This document shows, one piece after another, positions 1 through 5,660 of a stretch of 5,906 nucleotides of DNA; positions within the stretch are counted from its first letter, which is position 1, and every line of letters starts with the position of its first letter. A model generated the notes under the pieces. The model was not told the DNA's origin. It saw nothing but the letters and a program-made list of their open reading frames with translations, and searched no databases. The DNA is from Desulfobulbus sp. GTDB taxonomy: Bacteria; Desulfobacterota; Desulfobulbia; Desulfobulbales; Desulfobulbaceae. Both the position numbers and the translations under genes were made by a program. The stretch lies in NCBI GenBank assembly GCA_030602145.1, contig JAUWAH010000169.1:1-5906 (forward strand). Direction: 5' to 3'.

Positions 1-240
1 CCGCAACGGTGTACTGCCATCGGCCCGCAGATTGTATATGGTGGACAAATAACTGGTTTTAGCGGCGCCATCGGCGGTTTCCATCAGGGCCAGGGGCCTG
101 GAAGCGCTGCGGTTGATGGTGTGCAGCCCCAACTCCACCCCCCTCATTCCCTCTACGCTCAGGCCGATGGCCGCCTTGGTGGTCAGGATTCGCTTGCGGT
201 AAAAGGAAAACCAGTTGGCAAAATCCTGACGGACCATGTA
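1..240 (-). other. Conserved PilY1 family block (residues 1349-1428)
   Basis: QDFANWFSFYRKRILTTKAAIG matches the PilY1/PilC-family helix NFANWYSYYRTRxxxxK, shared by PilY1 proteins across proteobacteria. MRGVELGLHTIN follows as the next strand, and the block ends YNLRADGSTPLR, matching the family's GGTPLRxAL. This is the strongest evidence for the PilY1 name. The sequence stops in mid-domain at the window edge. Confidence 0.92.
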
Positions 241-3200
241 GGCGAGTTGTGCAGGGATGGTGATATCATTGCCCAGAGCGTCCTTACGTTTGGGAATGAC
301 GCTGGTGGGAATGTCGGTTCCAAATTTCTGAATAAGTTCACCGTCGTCGACAGTATTATTGCCATTGACGTCGTTGAAGAGATAGTATTCGAGGGTGTAA
401 CTCCCCACCGTGTAACCGGCGCCTCGAATGATGGCCAGGTAGGTATTCCCCAGGTTGTCATTGGTATAATAATGGGCGTTGGGGACGCTGATCATTGAAG
501 GACCGGTTTGGGTCACAAACGGCAGGGCAGTGTCAGTGATTCTGATCCATTTCGCGCCGGTGGTCGGCGAACCGGAAGTGTTGGGCTTACTTTGGTTGCC
601 GCGAAACTCACGGGACTTGAGCACTCCACCCTCGGTGTAGAATACCGTATAGAGCGCATTGGAATCCCTGTCGCTGAACTCATCGATCCAGGCGTACACA
701 TGGTAGTTGCCCCCGGTCTCCACATTCAGCCGCCATCGTGCCGAGCGGTTGGCAGCATCGGTGTAGCGATCGTTATCCAGCCATTCATATCTGTAATTTC
801 CACCGGAATCATACCAGGTGCCAATCTCAGAATAAATCGTCGAGCCTGAGGGGTAGGTACTGCCATTTCGGCGATAGACTGTTGAGCCGGCTGAGTTGTC
901 AAAGATATAGAGGGGCCGCCCCGCAGCCGGCACAGAAGTGGAAAAACTGCCCACCGAAGGTTCCAGATTGCCCTCGACCGCCAAACCGACAGCGTCGGCA
1001 TACGTACTGCTGCCGGTGCTGAGCCCATCCCTGGTGACGATAACCTGCTGACCGGCTGCCTGAACCTGCACAAATTCGGCATTCAATGCCAGATCATGGA
1101 TTGTCCCGGATCCGCCGGGGTGGTACATGGAGCTTCTCGTGGTATGGTCGTCGTAAGAGTTGAGCCGCGGGAAGTCCATGTCGGCGTGGGTGTAGCCGGC
1201 CGGATAGGCCGTGGCCGGAAAGACGGCCCCTGTCACTGTGGGGTTGTAGGTTCTCTCATTGGCCCGGACGGTGATCCCGCTGACCGCCTCCCATTTCGGC
1301 CAGGGCGTGTAGGCCGAATTCGGATTGAAATACAGCCGGTTGTAGCCATGCCACTGACTGCGCCACATACGGCGCTGGGTCGCGCTCAGCGGCGGGTAAT
1401 CGGAATTCGAGTAGGTTTTCTGGCTTAAATCATAAATGAAAACATATCCGGCACCGCTGAAGCGACCGTTTGTCTCGCTGGTCATGATTTCCCAGTCCAT
1501 GCTGCCCGAGTCGTCGATCAGGTAGGTGATCAGCGGTGGTGCCGGCTTGATGGCGGCATTGGCCGGCACATCGGAGGCATCGACACAGGTGACCTCAGAC
1601 CCTTTGATCTTGGCGTCGTCGTAGCAATCCTCGTCGGCGGCGGTGTTGGGGTCGTCATAGGAACCGGGACGGACGTTGGCGTTGGCGTCGTTGCAGTCGC
1701 CCTGCCGTGGGGTGTAGCCGTCGCTGTCGTTATCCTGATCCATCGGGCCGCAGGCCAGGTCGCTACCGTTGCAATCCTGGTCGATGCCGTCGCCGCAGAT
1801 TTCAGTCGCACCGGGATAAATCAGCTTGTTGGTATCGTCGCAATCGGTCTGCGCACTGGCAGCGCAGGTTCCATCTCCCGGTGCAGTAAACCCGTCGCCA
1901 TCGGCATCCTGGCAGGGCTGGATGAACACCGCCTCCACGGTTCGATCCCGGTCCATGGTGACGGTGATCGTATCGCTGGTGGCGGTGGCGCCACCGATAT
2001 CCCCTTTCCACAGGGAAAAATACCAGCCCGCATTGCCGGCCGCGCTCAGGGTGACCACCGTCCCCTGCGGGTAGAGATACCGCTGGTCACCGATGGTTGC
2101 TTCCCCTTCGGGGTTCCTGGTGACAACGCCGTTGGGGGAAACGATGGTCAGCACATGGGAATTCTTGTCGTACAGGCCGGTGACCTGTTGATTGACAAAG
2201 TTGGTGTTCAGGTCGAGGTTGATGCGGTTGGGGGTTTGCCAGCCGTCCATGGCCAGAAATTCGATGACGATGTAGCGGGCGTTGCAGCCTCCGGTATCGC
2301 CGGGAACAGAAAAGGTCTGGCCATGGGTGCCCTCTTTAAACGGGGTGATCGCGCTCGTACTGTAGTCCGATCCGGTCACATAGGCACGCCAGCCGCTGCT
2401 ATGGCTCTGCACGTACAGGTCGTCAGTGGTGCCGGTGGCGCCGTCATCGGCGCCGAGCAGCACGGTTACCGTTGCCGTACCGAAGGTGGCGGCGATGGTC
2501 CGGTTGGTGGTGACGTTGCTAATGGTGTACGTGTTGCCGCTGAAATAATTGGTGGAGCCGCTAAAGGCGCCTACAGGGTTGCCGTCGACCCGCACGTCGG
2601 TCACACAGGTGGCGGCACTATCCGGGGTGAACCGAAATGTTTCACCTTGGCCGTGATCGGCAATCACCGCCACCGGCCCCCCGTTATTGACCGACTGCCC
2701 AACGGGAGTGGTGTGGGCAACCGTGCCGTTGCCGTTGGCGGTCATCTCGATCTGGTGGTCGAACAAAACCGCGATGGTATGGACGTTCGTCGAGGTGGCG
2801 TCTGTGTTTGTAGTAAAGGTGTAGGTGTGCAGTTTGCCGTCGGGGTCCGTCGTGCTGGTGACATAAGCGGGAGGAACATTGCCTGCACCGTACTGATAGG
2901 AAACCACACTATTGATGGTCACCCGCTGGATGCGGTAATCAGCCTGCACGGTGAACTCCGCCCCCTGACCGTCGGGTATAACCACGTCAGGTATGGTCAC
3001 TATCGTTCCACTCGTGATAGCAATAGTGCTACCCGATGGTCTTTGCAGAGTCAGGTTGCCGTGAATATTCCAGGTCGGGCGGATACGGATGTCGTTGTCC
3101 GTGATTGTGCCAATATTGTCGTCAAACTGGACCATGGACAGTGGCAGCGTGCCGCCGGAAGCCGGCTGGATGGTAAAGGTTTCGCTGCCTTCGTCGATGG

Positions 3201-4284
3201 CATCGGGATTGATGGTCACATTGACGGTGCCGCTTACCCCGCCGGCAGTGAGGGTCAATGTGCCGGTTGCTGCCACATAGTCGCTGCCAGCACCGGCTGA
3301 TCCGTTGTTGGTGGTCCAGTTGATGCTTTTGCCGACATCCCCCGCCTGCGGAATGGGAGTGATGGACGGGGTGAAACTCATCGTCGCGGCTGCGCCGGTC
3401 GGCTCAACCATCGAAGGGTTGCCCAAAGAGATGGTGTATTTATCCGTTGCCTCGATGGTGACCATCACATCCGAGGCGGTCGCGGGATAAACGTTGCCGC
3501 TGGTGGGCTCGAGTCGTACCTGGAAATCTTCCACAGGTTCGATCACACCGTCAGCATTGATGAGTACGGTAAAGGATTTCGTTTGCTCGCCTGCAGTAAA
3601 CTGGAGAGGGCTTTCGGATGGGGCACCATAATCGCCGCCGTCCGCGGTACCGGGTATTGTGCTGGTGGAGAAAGTTACCGTCTGGCCGAGGCGAACAGCT
3701 TGGTTCAAGGTGGCGGTCAGGGTTACAATGCTGCCCTCTGCAACCGGATTGGGAGATGCGGTGAATGAGGCTAGGCTGTAATCGTTGTCAATGATGGTAC
3801 CTAAGACGGTGGTGGTTGTGCTATCCCAGTTGGTGGTGCAGGTGGTGTTTCCAGGGGCACCACTACCATCATTGCTTGGAGTGACGGTGAAATCGACCTT
3901 GACGGTCTCGTCGGCTTCCACCGTGGAATCGTTGCTGGTGGTCACGACGAAGGTCAGGGGACCTGGCGAACCACTATTGAAGGTCAGGGTACCGGTTGCC
4001 GGGGTGACGGTGAAATCAGTACCAAGAGTGGCAGTCCCGGAGCTGACGGTGTAGTGAACCTCAACGATGTCTCCGTCCCTAACGCCCAAAGCTGGATTAC
4101 CCGCATCTTGTACTGTGACCGAAAAGGTCAGCGGATCACCTTCGGTCGCTGAGGGTGCAGTGGATATGATGGTGTAATTGTGCGCCAGGGCCTGTCCGGT
4201 CATGCCGAACCAAAGGGCCGTGATCAACAGCAGCGTGCGCAGGGTGTTCTTCATGGCTTGTATCCCGGTGAACGATGATTTCAT
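1..4284 (-). CDS. pilY1: PilY1-like type IV pilus tip adhesin, giant multidomain form (C-terminus cut by window edge)
   Basis: Reading from ATG at 4284 down to base 1 gives 1428 codons with no stop, so the gene continues beyond the window. PilY1 proteins are secreted pilus-tip factors that work with minor pilins in pilus priming, adhesion and calcium-dependent control of retraction. Visible features: signal peptide (residues 1-34), three Calx-beta-like domains (36-398), bacterial-repeat-like domains (399-601 and 709-787), MopE-like metal-binding units (789-888), a vWA-type motif DDSGSM (924-929), the PilY1-typical YNRLYFNP stretch about 60 residues on, a golvesin-like insert (about 1149-1290), an EF-hand-like loop (1305-1316), and the family hallmarks QDFANWFSFYRKR and GSTPLR near the edge. 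The start is chosen for its strong ribosome-binding site; Met11 (4254) has none as good. The gene sits 29 bases after pilX, as expected for this operon. Pseudomonas-type PilY1 is about 1160 residues and begins with the vWA region, so roughly 900 residues here are an N-terminal extension. Family assignment is firm; the roles of the extra domains are inferred. Confidence 0.93.
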   Translation of the reverse strand, partial: MKSSFTGIQAMKNTLRTLLLITALWFGMTGQALAHNYTIISTAPSATEGDPLTFSVTVQDAGNPALGVRDGDIVEVHYTVSSGTATLGTDFTVTPATGTLTFNSGSPGPLTFVVTTSNDSTVEADETVKVDFTVTPSNDGSGAPGNTTCTTNWDSTTTTVLGTIIDNDYSLASFTASPNPVAEGSIVTLTATLNQAVRLGQTVTFSTSTIPGTADGGDYGAPSESPLQFTAGEQTKSFTVLINADGVIEPVEDFQVRLEPTSGNVYPATASDVMVTIEATDKYTISLGNPSMVEPTGAAATMSFTPSITPIPQAGDVGKSINWTTNNGSAGAGSDYVAATGTLTLTAGGVSGTVNVTINPDAIDEGSETFTIQPASGGTLPLSMVQFDDNIGTITDNDIRIRPTWNIHGNLTLQRPSGSTIAITSGTIVTIPDVVIPDGQGAEFTVQADYRIQRVTINSVVSYQYGAGNVPPAYVTSTTDPDGKLHTYTFTTNTDATSTNVHTIAVLFDHQIEMTANGNGTVAHTTPVGQSVNNGGPVAVIADHGQGETFRFTPDSAATCVTDVRVDGNPVGAFSGSTNYFSGNTYTISNVTTNRTIAATFGTATVTVLLGADDGATGTTDDLYVQSHSSGWRAYVTGSDYSTSAITPFKEGTHGQTFSVPGDTGGCNARYIVIEFLAMDGWQTPNRINLDLNTNFVNQQVTGLYDKNSHVLTIVSPNGVVTRNPEGEATIGDQRYLYPQGTVVTLSAAGNAGWYFSLWKGDIGGATATSDTITVTMDRDRTVEAVFIQPCQDADGDGFTAPGDGTCAASAQTDCDDTNKLIYPGATEICGDGIDQDCNGSDLACGPMDQDNDSDGYTPRQGDCNDANANVRPGSYDDPNTAADEDCYDDAKIKGSEVTCVDASDVPANAAIKPAPPLITYLIDDSGSMDWEIMTSETNGRFSGAGYVFIYDLSQKTYSNSDYPPLSATQRRMWRSQWHGYNRLYFNPNSAYTPWPKWEAVSGITVRANERTYNPTVTGAVFPATAYPAGYTHADMDFPRLNSYDDHTTRSSMYHPGGSGTIHDLALNAEFVQVQAAGQQVIVTRDGLSTGSSTYADAVGLAVEGNLEPSVGSFSTSVPAAGRPLYIFDNSAGSTVYRRNGSTYPSGSTIYSEIGTWYDSGGNYRYEWLDNDRYTDAANRSARWRLNVETGGNYHVYAWIDEFSDRDSNALYTVFYTEGGVLKSREFRGNQSKPNTSGSPTTGAKWIRITDTALPFVTQTGPSMISVPNAHYYTNDNLGNTYLAIIRGAGYTVGSYTLEYYLFNDVNGNNTVDDGELIQKFGTDIPTSVIPKRKDALGNDITIPAQLAYMVRQDFANWFSFYRKRILTTKAAIGLSVEGMRGVELGLHTINRSASRPLALMETADGAAKTSYLSTIYNLRADGSTPLR
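337..372 (-). other. EF-hand-like calcium loop in PilY1 (residues 1305-1316)
   Basis: The twelve residues DVNGNNTVDDGE place oxygen-bearing side chains at positions 1, 3, 5, 7, 9 and 12 (Asp, Asn, Asn, Thr, Asp, Glu), the canonical EF-hand/dockerin loop spacing. Pseudomonas PilY1 is known to use an EF-hand-like site, but in its C-terminal propeller. This one lies earlier, between the golvesin-like insert and the conserved PilY1 helix block. Confidence 0.7.
415..840 (-). other. Golvesin-like domain inserted in the PilY1 core (residues about 1149-1290)
   Basis: The segment has IGTWYDSGGNYRYEW, DRYTDAANRSARWRLNV, GGNYHVYAWIDEF and ALYTVFYTEGG, then a GAKWIRI strand. The order W-x-x-S, R-A-x-W, G-x-Y-x-V-Y-x-W and Y-x-V-x-x-x-x-G resembles the golvesin C-terminal-like / Xly carbohydrate-binding-type domain. 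It may bind polysaccharide. The boundaries are approximate and the assignment is by eye. Confidence 0.5.
1501..1515 (-). other. vWA-type DxSxS metal site of PilY1 (residues 924-928)
   Basis: A hydrophobic strand LITYLI is followed by DDSGS and then MDW. This is the MIDAS first motif (Asp924, Ser926, Ser928) of von Willebrand A domains and marks the start of the PilY1 core. In PilY1 proteins the vWA-like region is linked to surface sensing and adhesion. The remaining MIDAS residues would lie after the window edge or are not evident. Confidence 0.8.
1621..1920 (-). other. MopE-like putative metal-binding units of PilY1 (residues 789-888)
   Basis: Unit 1 has DADGDGFTAPGDGTC, TDCDDTNKLIYPGATEICGDG and IDQDCNGSD; unit 2 has DNDSDGYTPRQGDCNDANAN and VRPGS, and ends in a degenerate DEDCYD. 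This is the pattern of the putative metal-binding motif named after the copper-binding Methylococcus protein MopE: an acidic DxDxDG stretch, D-C-D/N-D, P-G, E-I-C-G-D-G, then D-x-D-C. Unit 1 is complete; unit 2 has lost the EICGDG part. Eight cysteines (791, 807, 815, 830, 838, 845, 864, 887) lie in this 100-residue block. It directly precedes the vWA-like core. Confidence 0.8.
1924..2160 (-). other. Divergent InlB B-repeat-like domain of PilY1 (residues 709-787)
   Basis: The segment reads LTIVSPNGVVTRNPEGE, then YPQGTVVTLSAAG, GWYFSLWKGDIGG, and TVTMDRDRTVEAVF. This is the standard order of this family: G-x-V-T-x-x-P, then YxxGTxVTLxAxxxxGxxFxxWxGD, then VTMDxDxxVxAxF. These are secreted structural modules and are thought to act as adhesin spacers. 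Confidence 0.8.
2161..2481 (-). other. Unassigned beta-rich segment of PilY1 (residues 602-708)
   Basis: About 107 residues that I cannot place in a family. The segment begins with a TVTVLLGADDG strand, contains SSGWRAYVTGSDY and a RYIVIEFLAMDGW strand, and has one cysteine (GGCNARY). It sits between two recognisable stalk-type modules, is glycine- and aspartate-rich, and is probably another extracellular beta domain. Confidence 0.4.
2482..3090 (-). other. Two bacterial-repeat-like beta domains of PilY1 (residues about 399-508 and 509-601)
   Basis: Both halves show the same order: an opening glycine/asparagine-rich strand, an IPDGQGAEFTVQAD or IADHGQGETFRFTPD stretch, a VxxVxIN or VTDVRVDG strand, and a closing HTIAVLF or RTIAATF. 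This pattern is common in secreted bacterial proteins that carry repeats of the xxTFTITPDAGYxIxxVxVDG type. The function is probably a structural stalk. The exact Pfam family cannot be settled by eye. Confidence 0.6.
3091..3441 (-). other. Calx-beta-like domain 3 of PilY1 (residues 282-398)
   Basis: The best-preserved of the three copies. It contains AGSDYVAATGTLTLTAG, the VNVTINPDAIDEGSETFTI acidic strand and the GTITDND end. The opening (VEPTGAAATMSF) is less regular than in copies 1 and 2. The closing ITDND matches the IIDND of copy 1. Confidence 0.77.
3442..3780 (-). other. Calx-beta-like domain 2 of PilY1 (residues 169-281)
   Basis: The segment has the opening PNPVAEGSIVTLTATL, a GGDYGAP turn where Calx-beta domains have GxDY, QFTAGEQTKSFTVLIN, and the acidic IEPVEDFQVRL strand, and it closes at TIEATD. 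The order of strands repeats domain 1 with low sequence identity, consistent with old tandem duplication. A calcium-binding, rod-like spacer role is inferred. Confidence 0.75.
3781..4179 (-). other. Calx-beta-like domain 1 of PilY1 (residues 36-168)
   Basis: The domain opens with the ATEGDPLTFSVTV strand, has GTDFTVTPATGTLTF in the middle and the acidic STVEADETVKVDF strand, and ends GTIIDND. This is the usual Calx-beta order: an xEG opening, a GxDF stretch, an acidic D/E-rich turn and a closing I-x-D-N-D. Calx-beta folds are Ig-like and often bind calcium in cell-surface adhesins. Cys149 sits in an extra loop before the last strand. Identified from pattern only, without a profile search. Confidence 0.75.
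4183..4284 (-). other. Signal peptide of PilY1 (residues 1-34)
   Basis: Residues 1-17 form a polar, positively charged start, with Lys2, Lys12 and Arg16. A hydrophobic core LLLITALWFGM follows, then GQALA at 30-34, an AxA-type cleavage site for signal peptidase I. This indicates Sec export into the periplasm, as expected for PilY1. The start region is longer than average. Initiation at Met11 would give a more standard 24-residue signal but lacks a good ribosome-binding site. Confidence 0.85.
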
Positions 4285-4290
4285 GGAGCA

Positions 4291-4298
4291 CTCCTTTT
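4291..4298 (-). promoter_or_regulatory. Ribosome-binding site of pilY1
   Basis: The minus strand reads AAAAGGAG here, with six bases (TGCTCC) between it and the ATG at 4284. This near-perfect Shine-Dalgarno sequence sets the pilY1 start at 4284 rather than at the in-frame Met11 (4254), which has no comparable site. It lies in the 29-base gap after pilX. Confidence 0.85.
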
Positions 4299-4313
4299 CG
4301 GAACCGACAACCA

Positions 4314-4997
4314 TCAGTTGTTGGTGTAAACCGTCTTCTTGTAGCCGACCATCAGCATCCGGCGACCGCTGTACGCCTTGCCGCCGCCGGAATTGACATC
4401 GTACATGCCAAAAACGCTGTAGCATTTCTCCTGCTTGGTGATATCGGAGAGGTCGGAGCCGGCACAGATGTCATATTCATTATTATCGGAGTTGAGATTG
4501 CCCTGAACAGCCGCGTACTGGATGCGGTCGGGCGGATTGGCGTACCCTGGCGGCACAATGCTGAATCTATTCGGATCGGTCGGGTCGGCCGGCTCCGGTA
4601 AATCAAGACTGGTCACCTGGGGGCTAATCTGGGGTCCAGACCAGGTGCCACTTTCACTTAAATCGATAACCGGCGGCAGGTCGGGGTCGTTCCTTTGCAA
4701 CCACGTCAGATCAGCGGGAATGACCCAAGCGGGGTTATTGTAGTTGAGGAGAGTGGCATCATCCGTCTCCTCGATGACCGCCGTCCCCTCCAGGGTCACC
4801 GCCTCCAGGGCATAAAAGTTGTGCTGGATGATCTCGGTATTGGTGGCGATCATTACCTCGGTGTTGCGCACGGTCATCGCCGCGGTCCCCATGATCGACA
4901 GTACCACCAGGATCATCAGGGCCATGACCAGGACAAACCCCTGTTCATTGTTGGCCGAAGCTGACGGTTGGCAGACGCGCTGTGTGGTTGCGCTCAT
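4314..4997 (-). CDS. pilX: PilX-type minor pilin / pilus assembly protein
   Basis: A 227-residue protein with a polar 20-residue leader ending in Gly20, followed by a hydrophobic segment of about 20 residues (FVLVMALMILVVLS, then IMGTAAM) and a region resembling the PilX_N family, including the NFYALEAV stretch that corresponds to the family's usual A-x-x-A-E-A helix. Position +5 after the presumed prepilin peptidase cut is Met25, not the Glu of major pilins. This is usual for PilX_N-type proteins and contrasts with PilW next door. The C-terminal domain carries Cys178 and Cys192, a possible disulfide pair, and ends with a VGYKKTVY strand. In known systems PilX joins PilV, PilW and PilY1 in the tip complex that starts pilus assembly at the inner membrane. 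The start is supported by GAGGA four bases upstream. It lies 15 bases after pilW and 29 before pilY1, so co-transcription is very likely. The globular domain is poorly conserved; the name rests on the N-terminus and the operon. Confidence 0.88.
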   Translation of the reverse strand: MSATTQRVCQPSASANNEQGFVLVMALMILVVLSIMGTAAMTVRNTEVMIATNTEIIQHNFYALEAVTLEGTAVIEETDDATLLNYNNPAWVIPADLTWLQRNDPDLPPVIDLSESGTWSGPQISPQVTSLDLPEPADPTDPNRFSIVPPGYANPPDRIQYAAVQGNLNSDNNEYDICAGSDLSDITKQEKCYSVFGMYDVNSGGGKAYSGRRMLMVGYKKTVYTNN

Positions 4998-5001
4998 TGT
5001 T

Positions 5002-5006
5002 TCCTC
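5002..5006 (-). promoter_or_regulatory. Ribosome-binding site of pilX
   Basis: The minus strand reads GAGGA, then AACA and the ATG at 4997. The site fills most of the 15-base gap after the pilW stop. It supports the long leader version of PilX (20 residues before the presumed cleavage site). The spacing is slightly short but workable. Confidence 0.75.
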
Positions 5007-5012
5007 GTTGGT

Positions 5013-5660
5013 TTAATGGGCATTGGGCCCGGTGTTGCGGATATCGACGATGGTGGAATAGGTGCGCTCGATCCAGCCGGCCCGACCGGCGGGGGCTTGG
5101 GCCCTGATGGAGATGACGGCACTGCGGATCTCCTTGACGAGCGTGGTGGAATTGTTGTGTTTGTCCCGATAGCTGAAGTCCAGGGCAGTCACCCGGAGAT
5201 TATCGGTTCCACCGATCAAGCTCTCGCCGTCCTTGACGTAGGGCGTGCCATCGCCGCACCTGATCAGGATCGAATCGGTTCCCATGGAATAGCGGATCGA
5301 GCGGGCCTCGCATTCGTTATCGGCGTTATAGGGTCTATTCATTGTCGGCTGGCCAATTTTGCCATCACCATCCAGATCGGACAGGAAACGAAATTCCGTT
5401 CCCCCAGCTCTCTTGATTTCAAATTTACCGGTCTTTCTCGGATCATAGGCAGCCATGCGCACCTCGGAGGCGATCACGTCCAGGGCGGCGCGCACCTCCT
5501 GCTGCAGGGCCGCGGCGGCGTTCTGGGTGGTGTACAGCTTGCTGGACCGCTCAAACACCCCGCCCAAGGCAGCGATCAGGATACTGACAATGGCTAGGGA
5601 GACCAGCACCTCGGTCAGGGTAAACCCGGCTGTATTGCCATGATGGTTTTCAGTTTTCAT
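5013..5660 (-). CDS. pilW: PilW-type minor pilin
   Basis: A 215-residue prepilin with a classic class III signal: a short leader ending AG, cleavage after Gly12, then FTLTEVLVSLAI with Phe+1 and the conserved Glu+5 (Glu17). The transmembrane helix continues into an amphipathic helix with the PilW-like pattern LQQEVRAALDVIASEVRMAAYDP (residues 52-74). A loop DLDGDGKIG (residues 95-103) resembles a calcium-binding DxDxDG loop. Cys117 and Cys135 could form a disulfide. The later part has the LDFSYRD strand and the VISIRAQAP strand typical of the family. PilW is a minor pilin of the tip complex that primes type IV pilus assembly and supports PilY1 presentation. Its ATG overlaps the pilV stop in an ATGA arrangement, which suggests translational coupling, and only a weak GGGGG stretch lies upstream. 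The adjacent PilX and PilY1 genes make the PilW name safer than a generic pseudopilin such as GspJ. Confidence 0.9.
   Translation of the reverse strand: MKTENHHGNTAGFTLTEVLVSLAIVSILIAALGGVFERSSKLYTTQNAAAALQQEVRAALDVIASEVRMAAYDPRKTGKFEIKRAGGTEFRFLSDLDGDGKIGQPTMNRPYNADNECEARSIRYSMGTDSILIRCGDGTPYVKDGESLIGGTDNLRVTALDFSYRDKHNNSTTLVKEIRSAVISIRAQAPAGRAGWIERTYSTIVDIRNTGPNAH

Noticed and set aside
1530..2033. Arg/Thr/Pro-rich minus-strand open frames overlapping the MopE-like region
   Set aside because: They are out-of-frame readings of the repetitive Asp/Gly-rich pilY1 segment; their biased composition comes from that codon pattern.
2155..3300. A 381-codon open frame on the plus strand
   Set aside because: It lies wholly inside pilY1 and in the exact codon-aligned antisense register. 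It stays open only because this part of pilY1 uses no TCA, TTA or CTA codons. Its translation shows no recognisable domain.
3881..4017. A 14-base direct repeat (gtgacggtgaaatc at 3881-3894 and 4004-4017)
   Set aside because: Both copies encode the same DFTVTP strand motif within Calx-beta domain 1, so the repeat is explained by protein sequence and is not a mobile or regulatory element.
4285..4313. Possible promoter or terminator between pilX and pilY1
   Set aside because: The gap is only 29 bases, is largely taken up by the ribosome-binding site, and has no hairpin with a T-run. The genes are best read as one operon.
4968..5597. A 209-codon open frame on the plus strand
   Set aside because: It is codon-aligned antisense to pilW, which has clear prepilin features, and it has no domain of its own. 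It is a shadow of the real gene.
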